Shown here one piece after another: positions 7,907-17,279 of a DNA stretch of 64,000 nucleotides. The DNA is from Thermoanaerobacteraceae bacterium (GTDB taxonomy: Bacteria > Bacillota > Thermoanaerobacteria > Thermoanaerobacterales > UBA4877). The position numbers and the translations under genes are program-made. Below the pieces are notes generated by a model, which was not told the origin of the DNA, searched no databases, and was given only the letters and a program-made list of their open reading frames with translations. Within the stretch, counting starts at the first letter, position 1. Each line of letters begins with the position of its first letter. Where the stretch lies: the NCBI GenBank assembly GCA_030016635.1, contig JASEJQ010000005.1, positions 16,618-80,617 on the forward strand, given 5' to 3'.

Positions 7907-10315
7907 TTAAGGCTTAAACCGCCTCAATCTTAAAGCGTTGGTCACCACAGATACTGAGCTGAAGGCCATGGCAGCGCCTGCAATGGCTGGATTCAATAGT
8001 CCTGCTGCTGCGAGAGGTATACCTGCTGTGTTATATCCAAATGCCCAGAATAGGTTCTGTTTTATATTCCTCATCGTAGCCCTGCTCAGCTTTATTGCAG
8101 TCACAATACCTCTGAGATCTCCACTCATAAGGGTTATATCCGCTGCCTCCATTGCTACGTCAGTGCCTGTGCCTATTGCTATCCCCACATCTGCTGCAGC
8201 CAAAGCTGGAGCATCATTAATGCCATCACCTACCATTGCAACAATTTTACCTGACTCCCTTAGCTTTGCTACCTCCTCTGCTTTATTCTCAGGTAGTACC
8301 TCAGCAAGTACGTGGTCTATGCTAACCTGTTTTGCTATAGCTTCGGCAGTACGCCTGTTGTCACCTGTTATCATCCATACCTCTATACCCATATCCTTAA
8401 GCGCCTTAATTGCTTCTTTTGAGCCATCTTTGACTGTGTCAGCTACAGCTACTATACCTTTAATCCTGTCTTTCTCTGCTAATATCATAGCTGTTTTGCC
8501 TTCGCTTTCCAGTCGGTCCAGTATGGATACAATTTCGTCAGATATTTCAATATTTTTGATATTTATTAATCTCCTGTTACCTAAATATAACTCTTTTCTG
8601 TCTATTTCTGCAACCACACCATGCCCCGGTATTGCTTCAAATTTTGCCGGATCTGCCATTTGCAGCTGGTTTTCCTTGGCTTTGTTCACAATTGCTTCAC
8701 CTAACGGGTGCTCAGAATTTTTTTCTGCTATAGCTGCAAGTCGCAATACCTCGTTCTCCTCTGTACCGTCTATGCTGATAACATCTGTAACCTCAGGTTT
8801 ACCTTTTGTTATAGTGCCAGTCTTATCCAGAATTATGGCATTTATCCTGTGGGCCCTCTCTAAGTGCTCACCGCCTTTTATCAGCACCCCGTTTTCTGCA
8901 CCCTTGCCTGTTCCCACCATGATGGATGTTGGAGTGGCCAGGCCGAGGGCGCATGGACAGGCTATGACCAGTACTGATACTGCAGCTACCAATCCTACAG
9001 TAGCATTGCCAAAGCCAAAGGTCCATACTAAGAATGTGGCTAATGCTATAAGTATAACCGTTGGTACAAATATACCTGATATCTGGTCTGCCAGTTTCTG
9101 AATGGGTGCCTTTGAACCCTGGGCATCCTCTACCATCTTTATAATCTGGGCCAGGGCTGTATCCTTGCCTACCTTTGTAGCCCGGAACTTGAACGATCCA
9201 GTCTTGTTTATCGTGGCTCCAATGACCTCATCTCCTTCTTTCTTCTCTACAGGAATGCTCTCGCCTGTGAGCATTGATTCATCCACTGAGGAATAACCCT
9301 CTATTATCACTCCATCCACCGGTATCTTTTCGCCGGGCCTCACTACCACTATATCTTCTACCTCAACATCCTCTACAGGAATATCCTGTTCCACACCGTC
9401 TCTTATCACTCTTGCGGTCTTTGCCCTAAGCCCCATGAGTTTTTTTATCGCCTCGGATGTCCTGCCTTTAGCTGATGATTCCAGGTACTTCCCGAGGAGT
9501 ATTAAAGTAATTATCACTGCTGCTGCCTCAAAATAAAGCTGATGGTAATGGCCAAGTATGACATTGGCTAAGCTATAAAAATACGCTACTGAAGTACCCA
9601 TAACTATGAGTACATCCATGTTGGCGCTGCGGCCTCTTAATGCGTGATAGGCATTTTTATAGTATCTTGACCCTATCCAGAACTGTATCGGAGTATCTAT
9701 GACAAGCTGAAAATATGGGTTTGACAAAAAGGTCATAATGCCAAAACCTATCTCCAGTATCATATTTAAGACCAAAGGGACTGTAAGTATAGCAGATATT
9801 ACAAACGATGTCCAGAGACTCTTTGCCTCTCTCTCCCTTTCCTGTCTTTCTATATCTACCCCTTCTTCTTTTTCTCTGGCATCATATCCGACTTTCCTTA
9901 TGGCCTTTATCATGTCCTGGACAGTGACTTCACTGCTGTTGAAGTCAACCGTGGCTGTCTCTGTTGCAAAGTTTACAGTGGCCTTGACTACGCCATTCAA
10001 CCTGTTTAAAGTCTTCTCTATAGTATTGGCACATGAGGCGCATGACATGCTGATAAGCATAAGCTGTGCCCTGTCAAATACAACATCATAGCCTAAATCC
10101 CGCACCTTATTAACCATGTCGTCCATGCTGACCTGGGCAGGGTCGTATATAACTGTGCCTCTCTCTATGCTAAAGTTGACATTGGCCTCCTTCACTCCAG
10201 GTAGTTTCGATAGGCCACGCTCTATAGTATTGGCACAGGAAGCGCATGACATACCCTTTAATTTCAAGGTTATCTTCTTTTCGTTCCCCTTTGCCTCTCT
10301 ATTTATTGTCTCCAT
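7907..10315 (-). CDS. copA: Copper-exporting P1B-type ATPase CopA
   Basis: CopA pumps Cu(I) out of the cytoplasm at the cost of ATP. The protein has two N-terminal heavy-metal domains, each with '[11 protein letters not shown]' (from residues 22 and about 98), eight predicted membrane helices, the Cu-channel motif '[11 protein letters not shown]', the phosphorylation site 'DKTGTITKG', 'SEHPLGEA' and '[16 protein letters not shown]'. The ATG at 10315 is used because GGAAGGAGGAAG lies just upstream; a start at 10339 would fall inside the operator. About 802 residues is normal for two-HMA CopA. It is controlled by a promoter with an embedded CsoR-type operator. Confidence 0.96.
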   Translation of the reverse strand: METINREAKGNEKKITLKLKGMSCASCANTIERGLSKLPGVKEANVNFSIERGTVIYDPAQVSMDDMVNKVRDLGYDVVFDRAQLMLISMSCASCANTIEKTLNRLNGVVKATVNFATETATVDFNSSEVTVQDMIKAIRKVGYDAREKEEGVDIERQEREREAKSLWTSFVISAILTVPLVLNMILEIGFGIMTFLSNPYFQLVIDTPIQFWIGSRYYKNAYHALRGRSANMDVLIVMGTSVAYFYSLANVILGHYHQLYFEAAAVIITLILLGKYLESSAKGRTSEAIKKLMGLRAKTARVIRDGVEQDIPVEDVEVEDIVVVRPGEKIPVDGVIIEGYSSVDESMLTGESIPVEKKEGDEVIGATINKTGSFKFRATKVGKDTALAQIIKMVEDAQGSKAPIQKLADQISGIFVPTVILIALATFLVWTFGFGNATVGLVAAVSVLVIACPCALGLATPTSIMVGTGKGAENGVLIKGGEHLERAHRINAIILDKTGTITKGKPEVTDVISIDGTEENEVLRLAAIAEKNSEHPLGEAIVNKAKENQLQMADPAKFEAIPGHGVVAEIDRKELYLGNRRLINIKNIEISDEIVSILDRLESEGKTAMILAEKDRIKGIVAVADTVKDGSKEAIKALKDMGIEVWMITGDNRRTAEAIAKQVSIDHVLAEVLPENKAEEVAKLRESGKIVAMVGDGINDAPALAAADVGIAIGTGTDVAMEAADITLMSGDLRGIVTAIKLSRATMRNIKQNLFWAFGYNTAGIPLAAAGLLNPAIAGAAMAFSSVSVVTNALRLRRFKP

Positions 10316-10337
10316 TTTTCTTCCTCCTTCCAACCTC

Positions 10338-10354
10338 ATACCCCCTGGGGGTAT
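10338..10354 (-). promoter_or_regulatory. CsoR-type copper operator upstream of copA
   Basis: The perfect 17-bp palindrome ATACCCCCTGGGGGTAT matches the known CsoR recognition pattern (TACCC...GGGTA). It lies between the predicted copA transcription start and its ribosome binding site, so bound repressor would block early transcription. No csoR gene is present in this window. Confidence 0.85.
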
Positions 10355-10365
10355 TTTGTAGTTAT

Positions 10366-10394
10366 ATTTTATACCTTATTCTGCTGTATGTCAA
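10366..10394 (-). promoter_or_regulatory. copA: SigA-type promoter of copA
   Basis: On the minus strand TTGACA (10394-10389) and TAAAAT (10371-10366) are separated by 17 bp. Transcription should start near 10359, placing the CsoR palindrome at about +5 to +21. Confidence 0.75.
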
Positions 10395-10551
10395 TACTCT
10401 TTTAGAAATTTCTTCTATGCTTATATAGGTCTGATGTGCTTTAGCATATTTTCCACAGAAACCAGAAATATTACTGCAAAATTTTAGAGAAATAACCTTT
10501 TGGTATGAAGAAAAAAGTACTTTTCCGATTTATAACCACAAATAGAAAAAT

Positions 10552-10575
10552 GATGAGTGCCTATGGCCTCTCATC
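10552..10575 (-). terminator. Intrinsic terminator after the small His-rich gene
   Basis: On the minus strand GATGAG pairs with CTCATC around an inner GCC/GGC stem, and ATTTTTC follows. It includes the last codons of the 49-residue gene and separates it from copA, which has its own promoter. Confidence 0.75.
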
Positions 10576-10710
10576 ATTTTCGTCATTTTTGTGGCTTCCA
10601 TGACATCCACCGCCGTGGTTATGCCCAAACATCCCGAACGTCATAAGTATCATCATCAATGGGCAAATTAATGCCGCAAGCAATGGTAAAAGCCCTATTA
10701 TCCAGCTCAT
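10561..10710 (-). CDS. Small His-rich membrane protein, 49 aa (DUF2933-like)
   Basis: The ATG at 10710 has GGGAGG upstream. The protein begins MSWIIGLLPLLAALICPLMM, one hydrophobic membrane segment, followed by a short metal-binding-like tail with 'GHNHGGGCHGSH' (four histidines and one cysteine) and an acidic end. Size and layout resemble small DUF2933-type proteins often found next to heavy-metal efflux genes. A role as a copper-binding accessory is inferred from the tail and its position between copZ and copA. Confidence 0.72.
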   Translation of the reverse strand: MSWIIGLLPLLAALICPLMMILMTFGMFGHNHGGGCHGSHKNDENDERP

Positions 10711-10810
10711 ATATTCATCCTCCCTTTTGTAAATACCCTATACCCGTATTATAATATACTTTTCCCGAAAAAGTGTGATGGAGGTATGATATATTTGTGA
10801 ACATAATAAA

Positions 10811-10832
10811 GACACCGGAAAGATCCGGTGTC
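10811..10832 (-). terminator. Intrinsic terminator after the 54-aa gene
   Basis: GACACCGGA pairs perfectly with TCCGGTGTC around a short loop; the minus strand continues TTTATT. Confidence 0.75.
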
Positions 10833-10839
10833 TGAATAT

Positions 10840-11004
10840 TTATAGAATATTAAGAGCAAGTACAGCTACCACAGCAGCAACTGTAAGTCCAATTATATAG
10901 GGGGTATAATTTACTTTACTGGCGGTCTCTTCATTGCTTATTACTCCAGCCTCTTTTGTCTTTGGCTTCTTCGGATCAAACTCTTCACCACAGCATCCTG
11001 CCAT
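10840..11004 (-). CDS. Small tail-anchored-like protein with N-terminal CC motif, 54 aa
   Basis: The frame from ATG 11004 encodes MAGCCGEEFDPKKPK, a polar stretch, then one C-terminal hydrophobic segment ('PYIIGLTVAAVVAVLALNIL'). A vicinal Cys-Cys pair at residues 4-5 could bind Cu(I) or another soft metal. It follows copZ by 27 bp on the same strand and ends at a good terminator, which supports it being a real gene. The upstream GGGAAG site is weak. I do not recognise a named family. Confidence 0.62.
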   Translation of the reverse strand: MAGCCGEEFDPKKPKTKEAGVISNEETASKVNYTPYIIGLTVAAVVAVLALNIL

Positions 11005-11031
11005 TCCGTACACTTCCCTTTAGGTTTAATT

Positions 11032-11241
11032 TTAAGCTACTACTTCATATCCGGCGTCATCAACAACAGCCTTTATGTCATCCAATGTAACCTTTGCAGG
11101 ATCGTATGTTATATCTGCCTTACCTTCTTCCAGGCTTACTTTCACATCTGACACGCCATTTAGAGACTTAATGGCATTTTCCACATGCATCTTGCAGTGG
11201 TTGCATGTCATGCCTTTTACGTTTACTGTAATCTTTTTCAA
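11032..11241 (-). CDS. copZ: Copper chaperone CopZ (heavy-metal-associated domain)
   Basis: A 69-residue ferredoxin-like HMA domain with the metal site 'GMTCNHCKMHVE' at residues 10-21. CopZ carries Cu(I) to CopA and CsoR in the cytoplasm. It starts with TTG at 11241 behind a perfect GGAGGTGA site. It is the first gene of a short transcript (copZ and the 54-residue gene). Confidence 0.93.
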   Translation of the reverse strand: MKKITVNVKGMTCNHCKMHVENAIKSLNGVSDVKVSLEEGKADITYDPAKVTLDDIKAVVDDAGYEVVA

Positions 11242-11263
11242 AATATCACCTCCAGAAACATTA

Positions 11264-11282
11264 TATACGGTAGGGGGGTATC
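11264..11282 (-). promoter_or_regulatory. Degenerate CsoR half-site and -10 region upstream of copZ
   Basis: The minus strand reads ATACCCCCCTACCGTAT directly followed by ATAATG. One arm (ATACCCC) matches the copA operator and the other keeps only GTAT. It overlaps a TATAAT-like -10 hexamer. A weaker CsoR site is likely but not certain. Confidence 0.45.
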
Positions 11283-11331
11283 CTATCTATTTTTATTTTA
11301 CACCTCTACGTGATTAAAATCAATAATTATT

Positions 11332-11739
11332 TTAAAAGGCCACATCATCTATATTATTTTTCTTTTCAACTGAATTAATTGATACCATTATTTTATTGGG
11401 GAGGCAGACAATGTTTTTATATGGCTTGTCTATCCAGCCTGTATCTGAGCAGATACCTTCCGGGCAAATATCTCTCGGCATTGGCAGCATCCTCACTTTA
11501 CCGTCTTTAGTTTCTATAGCGGCCTGGCCTTTTTTAAAAGTATAGATATACAGCTTTGATTCACCGGAGAAATTTAACGGTACGATTTCAACTACCTCAT
11601 TATCAATCTGGACGGTAATGATACTGCCGGTTGTGGCATTGGTTGCAACATATATATCATACCCCATTCCCAAAATGCTAACCACAATTATCACATATAT
11701 CAGGAACTTATCATATTTAGTCATTAGCATCACTAACAT
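11332..11739 (-). CDS. NusG domain II-like extracytoplasmic protein
   Basis: The protein has one N-terminal membrane segment (about residues 10-28) and then a small beta-rich domain with 'CPEGICSDTGWI' and 'KNIVCLPNKIMVSI'. These features define the NusG-II (PF07009-like) family of secreted proteins. The function of the family is not known. The start is uncertain: 11739 and 11724 are both ATG, and neither has a strong ribosome binding site. It follows the solute-binding protein gene by about 38 bp on the same strand. Confidence 0.7.
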   Translation of the reverse strand: MLVMLMTKYDKFLIYVIIVVSILGMGYDIYVATNATTGSIITVQIDNEVVEIVPLNFSGESKLYIYTFKKGQAAIETKDGKVRMLPMPRDICPEGICSDTGWIDKPYKNIVCLPNKIMVSINSVEKKNNIDDVAF

Positions 11740-11777
11740 CAATTATATCTCAAAGGGATACAGGTAATAAAGTGGAT

Positions 11778-13061
11778 TTATGTACCTTCCGATGTATATT
11801 CGTTATACTCTCTTTCCACTTCCGCTGCAGCTTCATCAACTGTCTCATATCCAAGCAATATTTGTCTGAGATGAGTCTTTATTATCTCATCCAGTATTTC
11901 CAAATGCTCATTTTGAGGCAGATACTCTGTGTTATCCACTATCTTCGCTACCTTTTCCATGAGTTCATCATTTTTATATAAAGCCTCAGAGCCTTGATAC
12001 ACAGGCATTAAGCAAAAATAGCGTATCCTTTCCTGTTTATCCTTTGATGTAATCTGATTCATAAATTTCATTATTATCTCCATCTTTTTGGGATCGTTCT
12101 GTTTAAATACAGAATAAGCTATGACCCTTTTCGAAGCTGGAGATTGTACGGGATATGAAACTACGTCATACTGCATGGATGCTTTACTTTTCAATTTGAG
12201 TATTCCCGACAGGCTGTACGGCATAACAGCAATTTTTCTATCTTCTATAAACCTATCCCATGCCCTGGTTTTATCTATAGTGCCAAAGTCCTGTGTTAAG
12301 AGTTTCCTCTTGTTTAAATCAGCAAAAAATGCAAATCCTTCTTTTATCTCATCAAATGCAGGTGTACCATCATCATTAAATATCTTCCCGTTTTTAAACA
12401 GGAATGGCATCAGTGTATAATCGTCTATGTCTATATAACCACCCAAAGCATAGATCTTTACATTTTTCTTGGATATATTTCCCTTTTCAATGGGACCTAA
12501 AAAATCCTCAAGATCTGAGATATTAAGGTTTCCTGTATTGTTTAACCCATAGCTGCTTAATATATCCCTATTTACAAATAGTACATCTGAAGTAATAGCC
12601 CATGGTAATCCATAAACATTGCCATCTTTACTTACCTGCTCTATGACACCCTGCCTATAATCATTTATATTATTTATGTATTCATCCAGCGGTTCCAATA
12701 CACCTCTAGATATATACCAGTAATTTCCTCCCACAGGGGCTATATCAGGATAGACCCCCGTCCTTGCAGCTGACTCAAGCCTGGCATAACCGTCCCTGTA
12801 GTTTAAAGGGACAAGGTCTATCACCACCCCCGGGTTTTGCTTCTGGAACCTTGAGATTTCCTCTCTTATCCATGAAAAACCACCGGGGTCATCCGCTGTA
12901 GGATAAGGAAAATCCATCATTGTTATGACGCCTTTATATTCCTGTTCTTCCTCCTGTGGATTTTCAATACTTTCTCTGTACTGGCTGTAGTAAGAAGGCC
13001 AATATATAAGGAAGGCTATGAGCAATAAAGAAAAAAATAGGATAAAAGGACGTTTCCACAT
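11778..13061 (-). CDS. Extracellular solute-binding protein (family 1), orphan
   Basis: The protein has an N-terminal membrane anchor ('PFILFFSLLLIAFLIYW') rather than a lipobox, then a two-lobed type I sugar-binding fold with 'YGLPWAITSDVLFVNRDIL' and 'IAVMPYSLSGILK'. The family delivers sugars or oligosaccharides to ABC permeases. No permease or ATPase lies next to it; the stand-alone msmX-type ATPase at 31612 could serve it. The ATG at 13061 has the best spacing to GAGGG; two further ATGs lie just upstream. The ligand cannot be told from sequence. Confidence 0.8.
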   Translation of the reverse strand: MWKRPFILFFSLLLIAFLIYWPSYYSQYRESIENPQEEEQEYKGVITMMDFPYPTADDPGGFSWIREEISRFQKQNPGVVIDLVPLNYRDGYARLESAARTGVYPDIAPVGGNYWYISRGVLEPLDEYINNINDYRQGVIEQVSKDGNVYGLPWAITSDVLFVNRDILSSYGLNNTGNLNISDLEDFLGPIEKGNISKKNVKIYALGGYIDIDDYTLMPFLFKNGKIFNDDGTPAFDEIKEGFAFFADLNKRKLLTQDFGTIDKTRAWDRFIEDRKIAVMPYSLSGILKLKSKASMQYDVVSYPVQSPASKRVIAYSVFKQNDPKKMEIIMKFMNQITSKDKQERIRYFCLMPVYQGSEALYKNDELMEKVAKIVDNTEYLPQNEHLEILDEIIKTHLRQILLGYETVDEAAAEVEREYNEYTSEGT

Positions 13062-13234
13062 AATCATCATCCCTCTATCCTATTTATATTTTTGCATGTA
13101 AATATTATTCAATCAAGTTCTATTACTATAAGTCTATAACGGTATTAATCTTACCAAAGTGTCTAAACCAGAGAAGATGGTTTGCAGTCAATAATTTGAA
13201 GCCACAAGAACCGTCTCCGTGGTTCGCCATCCTT

Positions 13235-14290
13235 CTACTTTGCCAGCTGGTCTTTGAGATAGTTTATCCTCTCTACAGGAGATGGGTCTGTGCCATTAAG
13301 AAAGGCAAGGTAGACACTGGCATAGTCGCCTACATATATAAGGGAAAACAGCCTGGCCAGCCTTGTACCGCCGACAGCCTGGACCTCATCCACCTTATAT
13401 ACAGCATCCTCTATAATCTCTCTTGTAATTTCCATACGTCTCTTTATCCTTGGATGGTCCTCATCGTCCTGCAGGTATACAATGACAAATTTCTTTAAGA
13501 GTTCCTTTGGAAACTCAAAGCCCACCACCTCATTATGGTTAAGCTCTGAAAATACATTGTAGTAAGCTATAGCCTTTCCGTTTTCACTCATCTGGCCTTT
13601 CCATCTCTGTGCCACTATTTCTGTAGTGCCTGCACTTCCGTAGATTACCGGTAATCTGCCATAGAAGTCATCAGCTAATTGTTTTGCATTGTTGTCCTCA
13701 AACATGACCTCCGGATTTAGCTGTTCCCTGAGGTCTCTTATGGTGGCTATGGCGTCCTTTATCTCCTCTGAAGGGTCACCGATTATGCCCGCCTTATAGA
13801 GGGTCATAATGGTTGTGACAAAGGAATAGCCAATGGCTGCCCTGGGCTGATAACCGCCAGGTATTGTAAGTACAGGATATCCGTCGGATAGAGCCATTTC
13901 CTTTAATTTCCCACCTGTAGTAATGGCAACTATCTGGGCACCCTTTTGTTTTGCCTCTGCATATGTAGAGAGTGTCTCCTCTGTATTACCAGAGTAGCTG
14001 CTGGCTATGAACAGGGTACTGCTGTCAACAAAAGCCGGGACATTATAGGACCTGTTGACCATGATCGGTACAAGCACCTTATCCATAAGGTACACCCTGA
14101 CCAGATCTCCGCCGATGGCAGAGCCGCCCATGCCTGAAATAACTACATTCTTTACATCGGATACTTTAAAATTAAATTTCTCTGAGATTGAGAGGGCCTC
14201 CTCCATCTGTTCAGGAAGATGATAGACTGCATCCAGCATACCCTCCCTGTCAAGCTCCTGAAGTTTGTTTAAATCATCCAATATGTTCAT
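13235..14290 (-). CDS. Bifunctional phosphoglucose/phosphomannose isomerase
   Basis: The protein is a SIS-domain isomerase interconverting glucose-6-P or mannose-6-P with fructose-6-P. The phosphosugar-binding motif 'ISGMGGSAIGGDL' appears at about residues 52-64, followed by 'SSYSGNTEETL' and, near the C-terminus, 'SELNHNEVVGFEFP', which carries the catalytic Glu/His region of the PGI/PMI family. At about 351 residues it fits this archaeal-type family, not classical Pgi. The start at 14290 has GAGGTG 4 bases upstream. It follows hprK with 15 bp spacing. Confidence 0.9.
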   Translation of the reverse strand: MNILDDLNKLQELDREGMLDAVYHLPEQMEEALSISEKFNFKVSDVKNVVISGMGGSAIGGDLVRVYLMDKVLVPIMVNRSYNVPAFVDSSTLFIASSYSGNTEETLSTYAEAKQKGAQIVAITTGGKLKEMALSDGYPVLTIPGGYQPRAAIGYSFVTTIMTLYKAGIIGDPSEEIKDAIATIRDLREQLNPEVMFEDNNAKQLADDFYGRLPVIYGSAGTTEIVAQRWKGQMSENGKAIAYYNVFSELNHNEVVGFEFPKELLKKFVIVYLQDDEDHPRIKRRMEITREIIEDAVYKVDEVQAVGGTRLARLFSLIYVGDYASVYLAFLNGTDPSPVERINYLKDQLAK

Positions 14291-14304
14291 ACACCTCATC
14301 CTTT

Positions 14305-15225
14305 CTATTGTTGTGTTAATCTTTTTAAAAGCCGTTCGTCAAATTCCTTTGCGGCATTGTAACCCATATCCTTCTGCCTCTGATTCATGGCCGCTACCTC
14401 TACTATTATGGCCAGGTTGCGGCCAGGCCTTACGGGAATTGTGACTTTAGGCTTTTTCACACCCAGGATTTCCATATACTCATCATCCATGCCTACCCTC
14501 TCGTAAAACTTACCATCATTCCAGGGTTCAAGCTGTATGACCAGGTCTATATCTTTTGACTGCCTTATGGCACCCACGCCGTATAAAGTCCTGATATCCA
14601 GTATGCCTATGCCCCTGATTTCTATATAATATCTGATGAGGTCTGGTGCGGTACCGGTGAGGGTGTGTTCGTCAGTGAGTTTAATCTCCACGGCATCATC
14701 GGCAACCAGCCTGTGGCCCCTCTTTATGAGCTCTAAGGATGTCTCACTCTTGCCTATGCCGCTCTGCCCTAATAGCAGTATGCCCACGCCGTAGACATCT
14801 ACCAGATCTCCATGGATAGTAATGGAGGGGGCAAGCATATCATTTAAATAGTTATAAAGGCTGTATATGAGCCGTGTAGTTGCCTCCTTCGACCGGAAGA
14901 GGGGCCTCCTGTATCTTACAGCGGCATCATATATCTCCTGTGGGACATCCAGATTTCTGGAGACTATGGCACAGGGAAAGGCAAATTTAAAAAGTTCGTC
15001 GGCCCTCTTTTTCCTAGTGGCAGGGTCTAATGTCATGAAATAGGTGACCTCCACCTTCCCTATGACCTGGACCCTTTCATAGCCGAAGTATTCGTAAAAC
15101 CCTGCCAGCTCCAGGCCTGGCCTGTTGACATCGGCAGACTCTATATATATATCCTCATCATAGTTGTCGTTAATTACCTCCAGCTTAAAGTCTTCTGCCA
15201 GCTTTGTTACAGGTATCCTGTTCAT
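14305..15225 (-). CDS. hprK: HPr kinase/phosphorylase
   Basis: HprK phosphorylates HPr at Ser46 and reverses this, setting carbon catabolite repression. Walker A is 'GQSGIGKSETSLELIKRG' at about residues 153-170, the capping motif 'VADDAVEI' follows, and the family signature 'EIRGIGILDIRTLYGVGAI' spans about 201-219. The length of 306 is normal. It sits directly after uvrC, a common arrangement in thermophilic clostridia. Confidence 0.96.
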   Translation of the reverse strand: MNRIPVTKLAEDFKLEVINDNYDEDIYIESADVNRPGLELAGFYEYFGYERVQVIGKVEVTYFMTLDPATRKKRADELFKFAFPCAIVSRNLDVPQEIYDAAVRYRRPLFRSKEATTRLIYSLYNYLNDMLAPSITIHGDLVDVYGVGILLLGQSGIGKSETSLELIKRGHRLVADDAVEIKLTDEHTLTGTAPDLIRYYIEIRGIGILDIRTLYGVGAIRQSKDIDLVIQLEPWNDGKFYERVGMDDEYMEILGVKKPKVTIPVRPGRNLAIIVEVAAMNQRQKDMGYNAAKEFDERLLKRLTQQ

Positions 15226-15277
15226 CTTAACCCTCCCTGGACAAATTCAGAACATATGGTCATAAAATGTCCCACAT

Positions 15278-17155
15278 CTATTTCATTCCTCTGAAATAAT
15301 TATACACCTGTTCTGCCGCTTTTGCATTCATTGAAGGAACTTTTTTTAATTCCTCTATACTGGCTTTACCCACAGCCTCCGCAGAACCAAAATATTTTAA
15401 AAGCTCCTTTCTTCTGGTCTTACCAACACCGGGAATCTCATCAAGCAAAGACTTAACAGCCTGTTTCTGCCGCAGGTCTCTATGATAGTTTATGGCAAAC
15501 CTGTGAGCTTCATTCTGAATGGCTGTAATTAACCTGAAGGCATTACTGTTTATAGGTATATGGATTTCTCTGTTATTATAAATAAGTCCCCTGGTCTTGT
15601 GTCTGTCATCCTTAACCATGCCGCATACCGGTATATCAAAACCCACGGCATTTAAAACCTGTTCACAGGCATTCACATGACCCCTTCCACCGTCCACCAT
15701 AATAAGGTCAGGCAGGGATGTGAATTTCCCCTCCTCCGGGTCTATACCTTCACTTTTTAGCTTTTCTGCCTCCTCTATGCTGTGGACAAACCTTCTCTCT
15801 ATGACCTCCCTCATGCTGGAATAATCATTGGGGCCTGAAACTGTCTTTATTTTAAAACGCCTGTAATCGCTGTTTTTTGGCTGGCCATTTTCAAATACAA
15901 TCATGGAAGCCACAGAGTTGGTACCCTGTATATTGGAAATGTCATATGCCTCAATGCGATAGGGTTTATCGCTCAGGTCCAGGTACTCCATGAGCTCCTT
16001 GAGGGCCTCACAGGAGGACTGCATCTCATTTTTCAACCTGTCCCTGTAGTTCTCCAGCATGTCCCGGGCATTCTTCGTGACCATATTTACAAAGTCTTTT
16101 TTTTCAGCCCTCTTCGGGACGGTGAGTTTCACCTTGGACCCTCTCTTACCAGACAGCCAATCCTGAATCAGTTCCTTTTCATCTATCTCGTCCTGGATAA
16201 CCACCTCTGCAGGTACATGGGATATGTTGGAATAAAACTGTTCTACAAACTGTGCCATTGTCTCTTTTATATTTTCCTCATCTATCCTGCTGAAGAAAAA
16301 GTGCTCCCTATCCACTAACTTGCCTTCCCTGACGAAGAACACCTGTATGCAGAGGTCGCCCTCAGACAAATAGTAGCCTATGACATCCATATCTTTCTCC
16401 TGGGTCTTTAAGACCTTCTGTCCATAGCTTATTTTCTTTATGGACTCTATCTGGTCCCTTAATTCCACGGCCTTTTCGAACTCCAGGTTTTTCACGTGGT
16501 TTTCCATCTTCTCCTGCAGTATGGCTATGAGCCTGTCCTGATGCCCATCTAAAAACTCACATATCTCCTCGCACATCTTCCTGTGCTCTTCCTTGCTTAT
16601 CCTGCCGGTACATGGGGCCTTGCATTCGCCTATATAATAATAGAGGCATTCCCTTACCTTACCCATACGCTCTTCAATATTTATGTTGCAAGTCCTCACG
16701 GGATGCATACGCCTTAGGATGTTTACAGTCTCCCTGGTAGCATATGCGCTGGAGTATGGGCCAAAATACCTGGCCCCGTCATGGCTTACCTTGCGTGTGA
16801 CAAAAACTCTGGGATAGTCCTCATTCATTGTTATCTTGATATATGGATAGCTCTTATCATCCTTCAGGGAAATATTGTATTTGGGCCTGTATTTTTTTAT
16901 GAGGTTGCATTCTAAGATAAGGGCTTCCATCTCATTGTCCGTAATGATATACTCCAGGTCTGCTATATGGTTTACCATAGACCTTACCTTGGGCATCTGG
17001 TTCTTAGTATTGTGGAAGTACTGCCTCACCCTGTTCTTGAGGACCTTGGCCTTGCCTATATATATTATATCTCCCCGCTCGTCCCTCATTATATATACCC
17101 CAGGCTGCGCAGGGAGGGACTTTAGTCGTTCTTCAATCTGTGGAGATAATTCCAT
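15278..17155 (-). CDS. uvrC: Excinuclease ABC subunit C
   Basis: UvrC makes both incisions in nucleotide excision repair. The N-terminal GIY-YIG nuclease is visible ('PGVYIMRDERGDIIYIGKAK', residues 18-37), then a UVR motif ('LEFEKAVELRDQIESI'), the RNase H-like 5' nuclease ('EAYDISNIQGTNSVASMIVF' and 'LIMVDGGRGHV') and a C-terminal helix-hairpin-helix ('IPGVGKTRRKELLKYFGS'). At 625 residues it is complete. Its first codons are duplicated in the upstream intergenic region at 17280-17347. Confidence 0.97.
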   Translation of the reverse strand: MELSPQIEERLKSLPAQPGVYIMRDERGDIIYIGKAKVLKNRVRQYFHNTKNQMPKVRSMVNHIADLEYIITDNEMEALILECNLIKKYRPKYNISLKDDKSYPYIKITMNEDYPRVFVTRKVSHDGARYFGPYSSAYATRETVNILRRMHPVRTCNINIEERMGKVRECLYYYIGECKAPCTGRISKEEHRKMCEEICEFLDGHQDRLIAILQEKMENHVKNLEFEKAVELRDQIESIKKISYGQKVLKTQEKDMDVIGYYLSEGDLCIQVFFVREGKLVDREHFFFSRIDEENIKETMAQFVEQFYSNISHVPAEVVIQDEIDEKELIQDWLSGKRGSKVKLTVPKRAEKKDFVNMVTKNARDMLENYRDRLKNEMQSSCEALKELMEYLDLSDKPYRIEAYDISNIQGTNSVASMIVFENGQPKNSDYRRFKIKTVSGPNDYSSMREVIERRFVHSIEEAEKLKSEGIDPEEGKFTSLPDLIMVDGGRGHVNACEQVLNAVGFDIPVCGMVKDDRHKTRGLIYNNREIHIPINSNAFRLITAIQNEAHRFAINYHRDLRQKQAVKSLLDEIPGVGKTRRKELLKYFGSAEAVGKASIEELKKVPSMNAKAAEQVYNYFRGMK

Positions 17156-17202
17156 GTATCATCACCTTGTATACATTATAGCATATTCTGATTTAGGTGT
17201 AA

Positions 17203-17275
17203 GAAGCCGCATTACAAATGATAGCAACATCCATGCACCTGATCGCTTGTCTTGATACTCTATGAATTCGTGGCT
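17203..17275 (+). repeat. Repeat element fragment C (left end only)
   Basis: AATGATAGCAACATCCATGC then ACCTGATCGCTTGTCTTGATACTCT matches the left arm of the long copies. The match to copy D also includes the preceding GGTGTAAGAAGC region. It lies in the 341-bp gap between uvrC and the PBP gene, between the true uvrC start region and its damaged duplicate. Nothing coding is seen in the rest of the gap (17350-17496). Confidence 0.82.
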
Positions 17276-17279
17276 ACGT

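Noticed and set aside
7938..9101. A 387-codon plus-strand frame opposite copA.
   Set aside because: It is the antisense shadow of a strongly supported copA gene, with Ser/Ala/Pro-rich low-complexity composition and no ribosome binding site.
13195..13234. Hairpin GAACC...GGTTC after the pgi/pmi gene as a terminator.
   Set aside because: The stem is short and there is no T tract on the minus strand, so it was not listed.
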